Positions 33,564 to 42,890 of a stretch of DNA of 64,000 nucleotides are shown here, one piece after another; positions within the stretch are counted from its first letter, which is position 1, and each line of letters opens with the position of its first letter. This DNA comes from Lutimonas halocynthiae (lineage in GTDB: Bacteria > Bacteroidota > Bacteroidia > Flavobacteriales > Flavobacteriaceae). The notes below the pieces were generated by a model. That model worked only from the letters and a program-made list of their open reading frames with translations. It had not been told where the DNA came from and searched no databases. The stretch is from assembly GCF_030409835.1 (NCBI RefSeq), contig NZ_JAUFQO010000004.1, positions 868,001 to 932,000 of the forward strand. The letters run 5' to 3'. Both the position numbers and the translations under genes were made by a program.

Positions 33564-36314
33564 TCAATTGATATGAATCTTTTGAGAAGAAATCTTGTTT
33601 CCTCTTTTAACCCTCAAAATATACATTCCTTTGGATACCTGAGACAAATCCATCTGTTCTTCAAAACTATTTTGCTGGCTTTTATAGGTATGGTCTGAAA
33701 CCATCCTGCCTAAAATGTCATAAACCGTTATGTCAACATCTCCCAGGTTTTCTGATCTGAATTTTACTGTAAAAATGCCCTCTGTTGGGTTTGGAAATAG
33801 TTTGAAATCATCAAACACATAATTATTGACGTCAAGTACTGATTTAGAACTGCAAATTTCAAGCCCCCAACTTTCCAAAAAACCCGTATCAACCGTTTCA
33901 TGGTCAATTACCTTTAGAATCCATTTTCCTTGAGCGTCTTCGCCATTAAACGCAGATAACTCCTGTGCAGGTTTTAAAGTGCCTGAAATTCCCGGACTAG
34001 AAAAATTACAGCTTAGACCTTCCCCATCATCAGAAAAAACGGCTTCTATATCGTCACTTTCATCACATATTCTATTGACCAATTCGACAACAGTTCCTTG
34101 CGGACTCTCGAGGCTTACCGACAAGTCTTTCAAAAAAGAATGTGTTATACCAGGGCTAATTAAAGATGAACCTTGCTCATTAATAAGCCTTACTTTAATA
34201 CTCTCAACACTAACATCCTCAGAAATCAAAATATTTGAACTAACACCATTTACATCGCCATCCGGAATGGCTAAAGGGGTGTCTTCTGCAGTATACACCT
34301 TACATATTTCATTGTACTCACCAATTGAAAAAGGAGCCATATTCATTGAAAAGAAAATGTTTCCAATGGCCTCAATCATTACAAAACACTGAGCAACTTG
34401 TACATCTGGCACAGTAATAATTTGACTCCCGTCATTGGCGACGTTTGCTTCCAGAACGGTTGGAAATGTATTTCCTCCATCTGTGGATAATAATATATTT
34501 ACAGTAGGAACATTGACACCGTTTCCTGTTGTTCCGGCAACATCCCAGCTAATGATTTCCTTGGTATTTGCAGTCCAGGCCAGCCCCTCAATATTTTGAG
34601 AACTAACTTTAAAAGGACCTGCTGCATCTGTTACTTTCACCAGCATTGCATCAGAAGCTACTTGACCCGCTTCTATATGATTATCCCTCGCAGTCAAAGC
34701 AAAATTGATCTCTCTGCTCACCTCCGGAGTTACTTCCCATCTCGAAGAAATCACACCATTCTTCAAGGTATTTAAACTCGGCATATAACGCTCCGGCTTA
34801 GGGTTCGGAAGCACTGATCGATAAAGCGCTCCTCTTTTGGCATTAGAAATTGGAGGTACTGCTGTGAGCTCGTTGTCTGTTTGCTCCCAGGTAAAACTTA
34901 GCTGGTCACCATCAGCATCACTGCCCGTACCATTCAATTTAAAGGGAGTTCCTATTGGAATCGTCATGTCGTCTCCGGCATCGACCTCTGGGATGAACTT
35001 ATTTAAAACCAATTCCGTTGGAATGGCGCAGGGATTTCCAGCGCCATTCGTCACATACGCTCTAATCTCTTGTATACTAATAATATGAAAGTACGGATCA
35101 CTGTTCAATTGGACATTTTGAGGCGCGCAGAGTCCGGCATAAGCCATAATGGTGGATCCACTACCTGGCTCAACCGCAGTTTCCTCAATTCTTTGATTGT
35201 CTTCCCCACAGAGATCTGCATCTCCGTTAAATGTATGGTTGGCCCCAAATTGGTGTCCAAATTCGTGGGCAACCATATCGAAATAAAAAATGTCGCCACC
35301 CGGATTTTCAGAACCCGTTGTCGCTTTTGCTTTCAAGCCGGCTCTGCAAACAATCCCTGGAAAGGCCACAGCCCCTCCAAATCCTGTAGTAAAAACGTGC
35401 CCTATATCATAATTATCCGGTTTGATGACATTATCAATATTGATTTGATTCTGATTATATAAAATACTAAGGGTATCAGTGAAATTGGAATAAGGATCTG
35501 TATCCGGATCAAGATAAATCAGCTCATCATTATTATCTACCAACATCAAACTAATAGCTAGGTCATTTTCAAACAGCGCGTTTACCTGGGTAATAGCAGT
35601 TGTCATGGCTGCCATTACTCCTGCCTTTTTTTTTGCATCCGAGGCATTTTCAAGCCCTTGTTCAATAATGTGATAAGTTGAATACTCTCCCGTACCGGCC
35701 AGTGCCAACTTATAGGTTCTCAATACCTGGTCATCAACAACTTTAGCGGTCTGGACTTTTTTATAAGAACTTTCTATATTCTCCGTCAAGCATTGAAAAG
35801 ACGAGGCGTTGTCCAATTCACTCCTGTCATAAACTCTATACTTTCTATAGTTTTTACTAAGCGGTTCAATGTATTGGGTAGCGCCATTATTATCCATTAT
35901 TATGGCATATAATCCAATTTCATTCAAGCTAAAACGAATCCTTTTTGATGGATCCTTGACGCTAACACCTATAAACGATCTATTATTTGGAAATTGCTTG
36001 GCCAAGTCAGGATGCATGACGGCTGCTTCTTTTATAAAATAACTTTCCAACTTGCCATTTTTATCTGGAAAATTTATTTTAAATGAGGAGTTTCCTTTAA
36101 ATATCGCTCTATCAGGGGCAGTATTCAGAGCTGTAGACAAAGCTTCTAGCTTTAAATCATAAGCTTCGTATTTCTTAAGATGTGCCGTTTTTCTTAATTC
36201 CGAGGAAGTTGTTGCAGCATCTGTTTTTGTCCAAAACGCTTCCTGCTGTGCATAAAGAGAAGTTGAAAAAATTAGCAGAAAAACAATGAGAAATCGCGTG
36301 TAATTTTTTACCAT
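33564..36314 (-). CDS. secreted reprolysin-like zinc metalloprotease with P-domain and type IX sorting tail
   Basis: 916 residues from the ATG at 36314 (a TTG two codons earlier is less likely). Signal peptide to about residue 24. Zinc site HEFGHQFGANH at ~347-357, the metzincin HExxHxxGxxH motif, followed by a downstream Met-turn in GSTIMAYAG. Then an Ig-like/PKD region (DAGDDMTIPIGTPFKLNGTGSD), a proprotein-convertase P-domain (~690-810, ISGTLKPAQELSAFNGEDAQGKW) and a C-terminal T9SS type A signal (LFPNPTEGIF ... GMYILRVKRGN ... KIHIN). The protein is exported by Sec, then type IX secretion, to the surface or medium and degrades proteins. Single gene. Confidence 0.95.
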   Translation of the reverse strand: MVKNYTRFLIVFLLIFSTSLYAQQEAFWTKTDAATTSSELRKTAHLKKYEAYDLKLEALSTALNTAPDRAIFKGNSSFKINFPDKNGKLESYFIKEAAVMHPDLAKQFPNNRSFIGVSVKDPSKRIRFSLNEIGLYAIIMDNNGATQYIEPLSKNYRKYRVYDRSELDNASSFQCLTENIESSYKKVQTAKVVDDQVLRTYKLALAGTGEYSTYHIIEQGLENASDAKKKAGVMAAMTTAITQVNALFENDLAISLMLVDNNDELIYLDPDTDPYSNFTDTLSILYNQNQINIDNVIKPDNYDIGHVFTTGFGGAVAFPGIVCRAGLKAKATTGSENPGGDIFYFDMVAHEFGHQFGANHTFNGDADLCGEDNQRIEETAVEPGSGSTIMAYAGLCAPQNVQLNSDPYFHIISIQEIRAYVTNGAGNPCAIPTELVLNKFIPEVDAGDDMTIPIGTPFKLNGTGSDADGDQLSFTWEQTDNELTAVPPISNAKRGALYRSVLPNPKPERYMPSLNTLKNGVISSRWEVTPEVSREINFALTARDNHIEAGQVASDAMLVKVTDAAGPFKVSSQNIEGLAWTANTKEIISWDVAGTTGNGVNVPTVNILLSTDGGNTFPTVLEANVANDGSQIITVPDVQVAQCFVMIEAIGNIFFSMNMAPFSIGEYNEICKVYTAEDTPLAIPDGDVNGVSSNILISEDVSVESIKVRLINEQGSSLISPGITHSFLKDLSVSLESPQGTVVELVNRICDESDDIEAVFSDDGEGLSCNFSSPGISGTLKPAQELSAFNGEDAQGKWILKVIDHETVDTGFLESWGLEICSSKSVLDVNNYVFDDFKLFPNPTEGIFTVKFRSENLGDVDITVYDILGRMVSDHTYKSQQNSFEEQMDLSQVSKGMYILRVKRGNKISSQKIHIN

Positions 36315-36495
36315 AAGCAAAGAGCAATATCTTCATTTTTTCTAAAGAATCAAATTGATTTTAAACATTAAGTTGAAAAATACCCCGGTAAGGGTATGTC
36401 CTCTGAATGATAAGTCGAACAAGTAAAGTCTACCTACCGGCAGGCAGATCAAATTTTGATGCCCTATTAAACCAAAGTCATGAAATGAACCCTAA

Positions 36496-36760
36496 CCGGC
36501 CTTTTTAATTTTTCGTCTTGCATCCTGGTAATTTTAGCAAGGCAGGAGCAATAGCCCTCGAGTGAAACGGCTAGGGCTATGGTGGAGTAAAATTTTCAGC
36601 TAGATGCACAGAAAAATAAAAATCAGCCTTGAATTTTTCGTTCTTTTGTTTCAAGACAAATGAAGCGATAGCGAATTCACGAATTCCTTAATAAAAAATA
36701 AAAGATAGATGAGTAAAAGGACAAAGAAAAATATCAATAAATCATTTTTGGAGAAGCAAC
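36496..36760. repeat. dispersed intergenic repeat remnants, copy 2
   Basis: Three blocks also found at 41528-41638: CGGCCTTTTTAATTTTTCGT (36497-36516), a CACGAATTCCTTAATAAA...GATGAGTAAAA block (36679-36735) and TTTTTGGAGAAGCAAC (36745-36760). Block order differs between copies, so they look like decayed and rearranged remnants. The gap 36315-36806 holds no gene otherwise. Confidence 0.6.
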
Positions 36761-36806
36761 AACACCAATTGTATCGAATACTTATTAGAATTATTAATGG
36801 CTTAGC

Positions 36807-37790
36807 CTACAAAATAAGATTAAAAACATACCCTGAAATAATAATACAGATGGTGACAACGGCAAAAAAGATGGCAATCAGTTTGAATGTCATTACTTTT
36901 TTTAATAACATCGCCTCTGGAAGAGAAAGCGCCACAACACCCATCATAAAAGAAATCGCAGTGCCCAATGCGACACCTTTTGCTACTAAAACCTGCACTA
37001 CCGGCAATATACCTGATGCGTTAGAATACATGGGTATGGCCAGAATGGTGGCGATGGGAACAGCAAAAAGGTTGTCTTTGCTCATATACTGTTCAAAAAA
37101 GCCTTCTGGAATATAACCGTGCATCAAGGCCCCAATGGCGATACCTACAACAACATAAGGAACAATCCCTTTGATAATTTTAATGGCTTCGGCCCAAATA
37201 ATGGGTAGTCGTTGTTTAAAATTTTGCTGCTCTTCTTGAAATTTATCCTGATCTCTTTGGGCAGTTGCTAAGACATCTTGTACCCAAGGGGTCAAATAGG
37301 GTTCTAATTTTAGTTTTTGGAGAATTGCACCAGAAATGCTGCCTAATAAAATACCACTGATCACATAAATAACGGTGACTTTAATACCAAATAAGCCTAT
37401 GAATAAACCTATGGCTACTTCATTAACTAATGGCGAAGTAATCAAAAATGCAAAGGTTACGCCTAGTGGGATACCTCCTTTTACAAAACCAATAAACAGT
37501 GGCACTGAAGAGCAGGAGCAAAAAGGAGTAACGACACCAAAAAGACTTGCCATCAGGTATTCCAGACCGTACAGTTTTTTACGTGATAAATAGTTTTTTA
37601 CCTTGTCTATCGGGAAATAACTATTCACAATGCCCATAAAAAAGATCACCACAAAAAGTAGGATCAAGATTTTAAAGGTATCATAAATAAAAAAGCGCAA
37701 GGCTTCTGTTAAGTGTTGACCTTGGTCTAAATGCAAGACATCATACACCAGCCAATCTGCGATATTTTCCAGCCAATCAAACACTATCAA
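36807..37790 (-). CDS. ArsP/DUF318-family permease
   Basis: 327 residues with about 8-9 transmembrane segments. The motif PFCSCSSVPLFIGF (C91, C93) is the signature of ArsP/PF03773 permeases, known for methylarsenite or related metalloid export, although many members have unproven substrates. A large cytosolic loop lies around residues 160-200. The gene follows a thioredoxin-like disulfide protein by 5 bp, a common pairing. Together with the DUF2892 gene they make a metal/metalloid-resistance-like set. Confidence 0.9.
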   Translation of the reverse strand: MIVFDWLENIADWLVYDVLHLDQGQHLTEALRFFIYDTFKILILLFVVIFFMGIVNSYFPIDKVKNYLSRKKLYGLEYLMASLFGVVTPFCSCSSVPLFIGFVKGGIPLGVTFAFLITSPLVNEVAIGLFIGLFGIKVTVIYVISGILLGSISGAILQKLKLEPYLTPWVQDVLATAQRDQDKFQEEQQNFKQRLPIIWAEAIKIIKGIVPYVVVGIAIGALMHGYIPEGFFEQYMSKDNLFAVPIATILAIPMYSNASGILPVVQVLVAKGVALGTAISFMMGVVALSLPEAMLLKKVMTFKLIAIFFAVVTICIIISGYVFNLIL

Positions 37791-37795
37791 TTATT

Positions 37796-38032
37796 TTATT
37801 GTAACAAAGTCAACAATTCTTCTTTTGAAGGTATTCTTCCTTTTAAGGTAACTACATCATCTATAACCAAAGCGGGCGTTGTCATGACGTCAAATTTCAT
37901 AATCTCAATAATGTCTTCCACCTTTTCAATGGTTGCATCGATATTATTTTCTTTTACTACTTCTTCAACAATGCCTGTCATCGATTTACATTTTTGACAT
38001 CCTGTTCCTAATATCTTAATTACTTTCGACAT
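37796..38032 (-). CDS. thioredoxin-like small redox protein (redox-active disulfide 2 family)
   Basis: 78 residues with a C12-x-x-C15 active site in LGTGCQKCKS, and the thioredoxin-fold ending (TTPALVIDDVVTLKGRIPSKEELLTLL, with cis-Pro region TPA). Family TIGR00412-like. Small proteins of this group sit beside ArsP-type permeases and presumably reduce or present the metalloid substrate. It ends 5 bp before the permease gene, so the pair is co-translated. Confidence 0.93.
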   Translation of the reverse strand: MSKVIKILGTGCQKCKSMTGIVEEVVKENNIDATIEKVEDIIEIMKFDVMTTPALVIDDVVTLKGRIPSKEELLTLLQ

Positions 38033-38149
38033 GCTATTTTTGTTTGTTCATTACAAATTTGCAACTAGTTTGGCTGGATATCTTTGATATATGTCATGTT
38101 TAGTTGATTTTTTATACAAATGAAAATGATAGCTTACAGCATATCATAA

Positions 38150-38184
38150 AAGAAAAAGCGACTTAAGCTTGTGCTTAAATCGCT
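38150..38184 (-). terminator. Rho-independent terminator after the DUF2892 gene
   Basis: On the minus strand AGCGATTTAAGC pairs with GCTTAAGTCGCT around an ACAA loop and is followed by TTTTTCTTTT. It separates the DUF2892 gene from the permease pair. Confidence 0.85.
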
Positions 38185-38213
38185 ATTACTAATACAACTT
38201 GTTGTATACTTTG

Positions 38214-38426
38214 TTACTTCTTTTCTTTTACTGAACAAGTAGACAATCCAAATGGTGCATAAAGGGGGCAAAAGCTTATAAAGCTCGTCAAAACAAATAC
38301 ACCCGCTAAGACCAAAAGCACAATACCTAAAGTGCCTGAAACAGTTCCTGTATAATAAAGAATTCCAACTATTACAGCCACTATTATTCTAATAATTCTA
38401 TCTGCCGATCCCATGTTTTTTTTCAT
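38214..38426 (-). CDS. DUF2892 (YgaP-like transmembrane) protein
   Basis: 70 residues with two membrane helices, starting MKKNMGSADRIIRIIVAVIVG and ending SFCPLYAPFGLSTC, typical of DUF2892 proteins, which often accompany rhodanese, thioredoxin or metal-transport genes. It has its own terminator, yet its neighbours are the redox protein and permease, suggesting a shared role in sulfur or metalloid handling. Molecular function unknown. Confidence 0.9.
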   Translation of the reverse strand: MKKNMGSADRIIRIIVAVIVGILYYTGTVSGTLGIVLLVLAGVFVLTSFISFCPLYAPFGLSTCSVKEKK

Positions 38427-38611
38427 CTTTTTATAATTTAATGGTTTAACAATACTTAGACTTCTAAGGCGAGGTGTCTTTTATGACTTTAATGTGACCG
38501 AAATCACTACTCACTTATATTTTTATTCTGACTGAATCTAATTCGACCTCTCCATCCGATTCAAATAATTATGATTTCAGAAAGGGCTATATTTTTTGTT
38601 TTAATAGCTTA

Positions 38612-39064
38612 TTAGCGGCTACCAAATTGTTTTAAATGATGATCAAAATGCTTATAAATTAACCTACCCCACTCCTTCCTGCTAAGGTCACCAAAAAAAG
38701 GATGACTCTTTAATTCCGATTCTAGGCTCACCCTTTCCAAGTAAGATAATAGCTCTCTTTTTCCATTTTCCAAATCTGTTTGCGAAAAAGATGCCAACTC
38801 GGTATTCATTTCAGCTGGAGTTTCAGCACCTTTAGGCCATGGTATGTTTGAGAATAGAAGCCACTTCCCCAACTTTGATCTCATGAAGGAAGGGCCTTGT
38901 TGCTCAAAAGGAATTTCACCCAAAGCAAGTTTTAGCTGTGTCGCACAATGTATGAGCATTTGATGTGTATCCATTTTACCCCAAAGCCGCGTATTTGTAT
39001 CAGAGAGCTTTTGTATTCTGCCTGAAATTTCTAAATAATCAGATTTATTCAAAATATTTTTCAT
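38612..39064 (-). CDS. DUF1569 family protein (DinB-like fold)
   Basis: 150 residues from the ATG at 39064; a TTG at 39115 would give 17 further residues with no family resemblance. Segments LWGKMDTHQMLIHCATQLKLALGE and HPFFGDLSRKEWGRLIYKHFDHHLKQF place it in DUF1569, with His residues set as in the DinB metal-binding helical bundle. Function not established. Stands alone; the ~350 bp upstream gap (39065-39416) shows nothing I can call. Confidence 0.88.
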   Translation of the reverse strand: MKNILNKSDYLEISGRIQKLSDTNTRLWGKMDTHQMLIHCATQLKLALGEIPFEQQGPSFMRSKLGKWLLFSNIPWPKGAETPAEMNTELASFSQTDLENGKRELLSYLERVSLESELKSHPFFGDLSRKEWGRLIYKHFDHHLKQFGSR

Positions 39065-39416
39065 GATTTCAGGTATTATCTGATTATCCAAAAGGCCTAA
39101 ACATAAAAGTTCCAATACAAAGAAATCATTTTGGCTCTGGTCATTTACCTGGTCATATTAGCCCCCAATTCTCAAAAAAAGATCATGGATTTTCGCATTG
39201 ACCAGCAACTAATTTACTAAAAGAAATGATAATAGCGTAGAAATGTAATTAGATTATTCTCGACCCTAATAGCGTCTTGAATGCTATTGCTTGGGTCAAA
39301 AACACTTATTCTCTTAACTTATCTCAATTTAATACAAGAAAACCAATTTAATCCCCTACTTAAACCGTCATTTTTTGTACGGTAATATGCTTAACTAGTA
39401 AGTTACTCCAATGACC

Positions 39417-40220
39417 TTATTGAGGTTGACGCAGGTTATTATTTATACCTAACGAGATTAAATGTCCATGGTATTTATTTGAAGAAGTAACTTTTATACC
39501 TTTTGCATATCCTTCAATTTCCAAAGGGTTTTTGACCCCATAAGTATAATTAAAATCCATATCAAATACCATCCGCCAATTCCAGTTTGTAAACCATTTC
39601 CAGACCCCTTGGGTATATTTTTCATGAACGCTGTCAAACACCAATTCTGTGTTGCTGAACCTGTCTGCAATGACCTGAATAAGTTTGACCACCTCTTCTT
39701 TCTGCAGATACATAAATAAGCCTTCTGCCAGTATTAAGAAATCTTCATTTCCTTTTTTAGTGACCTCATCAATCCATGAGGTATCCAAAACCGAAATACC
39801 CAGACATTCATAATTTATTTGCTCACCTAACAATCCCGCTTTTAAACTCATGACTTCAGGAAGATCAAGTTCAATGTATCTGTATTTCTCGCTGCGAATC
39901 CTCCAAAAACGTGTGTCAAAACCACAGCCCAAATTGATAATGGTGCCTGAAGGATTGCGCTCGATAAAATCATTCGTGATTTTATCAAAAGTCTCAACCC
40001 TGTTACAAATAATTTTTACTGACTTTCTTGAAAGGCCTTTAAATTTCTTTTTTATACTTCCAATCCAGTGCCTTTCTGGCTTGGTTGAAGAAGCACAAAG
40101 CAGGTCATATATTTCTAGTGTCTTCTGATCATTGAATGAATAGCCTTTTTTTTCGGCCCCAACAGCTCTGCAGATTAAAGTTAAAATGCTCGTTTTGGAA
40201 ACCTCACTTAACTCTATCAT
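39417..40220 (-). CDS. class I SAM-dependent methyltransferase (leucine carboxyl methyltransferase-like)
   Basis: 267 residues. NLGCGFDTRFWRI is the SAM-binding motif I, with ELDLPEVMSLKAGLL as motif II and DFLILAEGLFMYLQKEEVVKLI as the motif IV region, the pattern of PPM1/LCMT-like methyltransferases. In bacteria this group acts on polyketides, small acids or unknown substrates. No signal or membrane helix. The final ~25 residues differ from the family. Single gene. Confidence 0.9.
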   Translation of the reverse strand: MIELSEVSKTSILTLICRAVGAEKKGYSFNDQKTLEIYDLLCASSTKPERHWIGSIKKKFKGLSRKSVKIICNRVETFDKITNDFIERNPSGTIINLGCGFDTRFWRIRSEKYRYIELDLPEVMSLKAGLLGEQINYECLGISVLDTSWIDEVTKKGNEDFLILAEGLFMYLQKEEVVKLIQVIADRFSNTELVFDSVHEKYTQGVWKWFTNWNWRMVFDMDFNYTYGVKNPLEIEGYAKGIKVTSSNKYHGHLISLGINNNLRQPQ

Positions 40221-40323
40221 ATATCCAATACTGTTTTATTAATGCTAATCGCTTTCAAATAAGAATACTTTTCTTTTAAACTAGAAGGCAGGGGTGCATT
40301 TTGAAGATTTAATTAAAAGAATG

Positions 40324-40764
40324 TTATACACCAGACACAACAGCTACGGTTGTAACGGTGGCGGCTGCTATTAAAACTATTCCCAATGTTAAACCAGCAA
40401 CTAACCATATTGTTCTGCTGGTTGATTTCTTTTTATCATACAGATTGATCTCTTTAACCGTCTCTCTTTTTATAGATACTTTTTCTAAGTTATGTCCTTC
40501 AGAATCTACAAATTTTTCTGAGGGGAGTGTGTTTGCTTCTTTTGATTGAGGCTTAGCAATGCCTATCAATTGCCCTTCCTCAATAATTAACTTTTTAAAT
40601 TTGTATGTTTTTCCATCAAGGGCGATCACCTTTACTTTTCTGGCAGATGCCACAGCATCCGCTTCTGAAGTATAACCAGTGTCATAAACTTTACAGCTTT
40701 GAATAGAAATGACGATAAAGAAAATGAAAAATAAATTTGAAGACTTAAGTAAACTTTTCCGCAT
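40324..40764 (-). CDS. hypothetical lipoprotein with C-terminal membrane helix
   Basis: 146 residues. Signal with lipobox IQSC (C24) followed by KVYDTGYTSEADAVASARKVKVIALDG. A small beta-rich region with GKTYKFKKLIIEEGQLIGIAKP, then a C-terminal hydrophobic helix (~119-143, TIWLVAGLTLGIVLIAAATVTT). A protein lipidated at one end and membrane-spanning at the other is uncommon. No family recognised. Confidence 0.78.
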   Translation of the reverse strand: MRKSLLKSSNLFFIFFIVISIQSCKVYDTGYTSEADAVASARKVKVIALDGKTYKFKKLIIEEGQLIGIAKPQSKEANTLPSEKFVDSEGHNLEKVSIKRETVKEINLYDKKKSTSRTIWLVAGLTLGIVLIAAATVTTVAVVSGV

Positions 40765-40968
40765 AAGAATTTAAATTAGGGTTTGATCTTAAGCACAATA
40801 CACCTTAACCTAGAGCGATATTACACGAAAAACATATAAATAAATACTTACTCGGGGGTTGCAATATGAAACAAATATTTAAAACAGCCTAACAATTCTG
40901 CTAATTTGATTATCTGCTGAGAAATTCTATATTTGAGAAATTATCCGAATAAAAAAATAAACCATCTT

Positions 40969-41406
40969 ATGAATACCAAAAGCTTTTTCCAATTTATTTG
41001 CATTTTTCTTATTTCCTGTTCAAGCCTTACGGCACAAGAACTAACTGAAAAACAAAAGGAATATCAAGAGAATAAGGTGCAAATATTTACTGTAGAAGAA
41101 AGAAATAACCTTCAAAACTGGATTCAAGAAGAATTTTCTCAGATGAACCTTTCTGAAGAAAAAGAAGCGCAATACAATACTATTTTATTGTCTTATATGG
41201 GAAAAATCCAAAGGCTGGATGACAAAGACATGGGCAACAGCAAAGAAGACATTATTCAAAAAATGGATGAAATGATTGTGAATCAAGATAAGGAACTGGA
41301 AAAAATACTCAGCCCTGAAGAGTTTGCTATGCACGTTAAAATCTATGACCAATTATTGCTAAGTGTTAAGAATAGAATCGCTGAAACAGACTACCCAAAA
41401 GAATAA
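40969..41406 (+). CDS. hypothetical secreted helical protein
   Basis: 145 residues from the ATG at 40969; an in-frame start at 40933 precedes the signal peptide with polar residues. Signal peptide to about SSLTAQ. The mature part is strongly helical and charged (LTEKQKEYQENKVQIFTVEERNN, MNLSEEKEAQYNTILLSYMGKI, ILSPEEFAMHVKIYDQLLLSV), resembling periplasmic Spy/CpxP-like or similar helical Bacteroidota proteins. Function unknown. Confidence 0.8.
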   Translation: MNTKSFFQFICIFLISCSSLTAQELTEKQKEYQENKVQIFTVEERNNLQNWIQEEFSQMNLSEEKEAQYNTILLSYMGKIQRLDDKDMGNSKEDIIQKMDEMIVNQDKELEKILSPEEFAMHVKIYDQLLLSVKNRIAETDYPKE

Positions 41407-41527
41407 TAAAGTCTTTTTTTGAATTTTGAAGTATTCTACATAACAGAATTGTCATCGGGAAGAATCTTTTACGTCAGTGTAGATTAAAAGCTTCGGTCCA
41501 ATTCATGATTGTGGTTTATACAGTGAG

Positions 41528-41710
41528 CGGCCTTTTTGATTTTTCGTTTTTTTTGGAGAAGCAACTGCGAAGCACATCACGAATCCCTAATGGAAATAAA
41601 AGAGGGATGAGTAAAAAAAATGAACAAAGAATATATCTAAAAGACTGCTTCATTTGAAGCAAGACAAAACACACCCCCAGCCCCTCTCAAGAGGGGAGCT
41701 CGTCTGATCA
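41528..41710. repeat. dispersed intergenic repeat remnants, copy 3
   Basis: Contains CGGCCTTTTTGATTTTTCGT (41528-41547) and TTTTTGGAGAAGCAAC (41550-41565) shared with copy 2, a GATGAGTAAAA block at 41578-41638, and at 41666-41710 the CCCCTCTCAAGAGGGG hairpin segment shared with copy 1. The gap 41407-41745 otherwise holds no gene. Confidence 0.6.
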
Positions 41711-41745
41711 ATGATATTTATCGGGAAGAAGGATTATAAAAAACT

Positions 41746-42735
41746 CTACCTCGCTAATTTCCTCAACGCAAGCCATTGTTTCAACATCTCTCTTGAATCA
41801 GTAGCTGGATAACCCAAAACTGTTTTCCCAGGCGCTACATCAGCCGCTACACCAGACCCTGCTCCAACCGTAACGCCAGAACCTAAAGTAAGGTGGTCTT
41901 TAATCGAGGCGCTACCACCAATAACAACTCCGTCACCTAAAGTAACGGATCCTGCTAATCCACTATGACCTGCCATGATACATGAGCGGCCCATAATAGA
42001 GTTATGTGCAATTTGAACCAGGTTGTCTATTTTACAACCGTCTCCCACAATAGTAGAGCTAAATTTACCGCGGTCTACGCAAGAATTCGCGCCAATTTCA
42101 ACCGCATTACCAATCACTACATTTCCTATTTGAGGGATTTTAACCAATCCCCTGCCATCCGGGCTTGGTCTAAAACCAAAACCATCTGCACCAATACTCA
42201 CATTGGTATGAAAAATACAAAAATGGCCTATTTCAGTACGTTCACGAATTACAGTTCCTGACCATATGATGCATCCATTCCCAATAGTTGTATCATCCAT
42301 GATGGTTACATTCGGATACAGAACCGTACCCTCACCCAGAACAACATTTTTCCCAACATAACAATTCGCTCCTATTTTGCAGCCTTTTCCAAGGCTTGCC
42401 GTCTCATGCACTACAGCGGTAGGATGTATTTCTTCTTCAAATGCCGGTAATCCCGGATCGAATAATTCTAAAATCTGAGCCATCGCCAAATCAGCATTAG
42501 GCACTCTAATTAAAACCCGATTGTCTCCTGGCTCTAAAGCTATTTTTTCATCAATAACGGCAGCACTTGCATTTGAATTCTCCCAAAGCTTGGCATATTT
42601 TCGATTTCCAATAACGGTAATTTCTCCTTCCTGTGCTTTTTCTAATTGCTCAGGAGCATTGATTTTTGCTGATGTTTCACCTACTAGTTCTCCCTTTACT
42701 ACTGAATTGATTTCTGCTATGCTATATGATTTCAT
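41746..42735 (-). CDS. lpxD: UDP-3-O-(3-hydroxyacyl)glucosamine N-acyltransferase (LpxD-like)
   Basis: 329 residues from the ATG at 42735; a GTG at 42765 would add ten residues. N-terminal uridine-binding domain (SYSIAEINSVVKGELVGET, ITVIGNRKYAKLWENSNASAAVI) and a hexapeptide beta-helix with the catalytic His in LVQIAHNSIMGRSCIMAGHSGLAGS. It adds the second acyl chain in lipid A synthesis in the cytosol. It is isolated from fabZ/lpxA-type neighbours, so it may be a second LpxD paralogue rather than the main one. Confidence 0.92.
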   Translation of the reverse strand: MKSYSIAEINSVVKGELVGETSAKINAPEQLEKAQEGEITVIGNRKYAKLWENSNASAAVIDEKIALEPGDNRVLIRVPNADLAMAQILELFDPGLPAFEEEIHPTAVVHETASLGKGCKIGANCYVGKNVVLGEGTVLYPNVTIMDDTTIGNGCIIWSGTVIRERTEIGHFCIFHTNVSIGADGFGFRPSPDGRGLVKIPQIGNVVIGNAVEIGANSCVDRGKFSSTIVGDGCKIDNLVQIAHNSIMGRSCIMAGHSGLAGSVTLGDGVVIGGSASIKDHLTLGSGVTVGAGSGVAADVAPGKTVLGYPATDSREMLKQWLALRKLAR

Positions 42736-42822
42736 AATGGATGGATTAACTGCTTTGTATATCACTACGAATATAGCTTTTTATCATAAGTAGTTTAAAA
42801 ATTATCGAAATTTTTGTACCAA

Positions 42823-42870
42823 AAAAGGTCAAATTATAAAAGCACTGAGGCAATTATAATTTGACCTTTT
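42823..42870 (-). terminator. Terminator with a 17-bp perfect stem
   Basis: AAAAGGTCAAATTATAA (42823-42839) and TTATAATTTGACCTTTT (42854-42870) are perfect inverted arms around a 14-nt loop. On the minus strand the stem is followed by a T-run. It ends the acidic-tail protein gene and insulates lpxD. Confidence 0.85.
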
Positions 42871-42890
42871 CATTTCAATTCTCAATCGTT

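Noticed and set aside
36709-37116. A 135-codon plus-strand reading frame
   Set aside because: Most of it lies antisense over the ArsP-like permease and its translation has no family resemblance; it is a shadow frame.
41434-41448. A single TTCT-N7-AGAA similar to the regulon operator
   Set aside because: Both half-sites are degenerate, no second copy lies 19-20 bp away and no GG-N10-G element follows at the right distance, so chance is likely.
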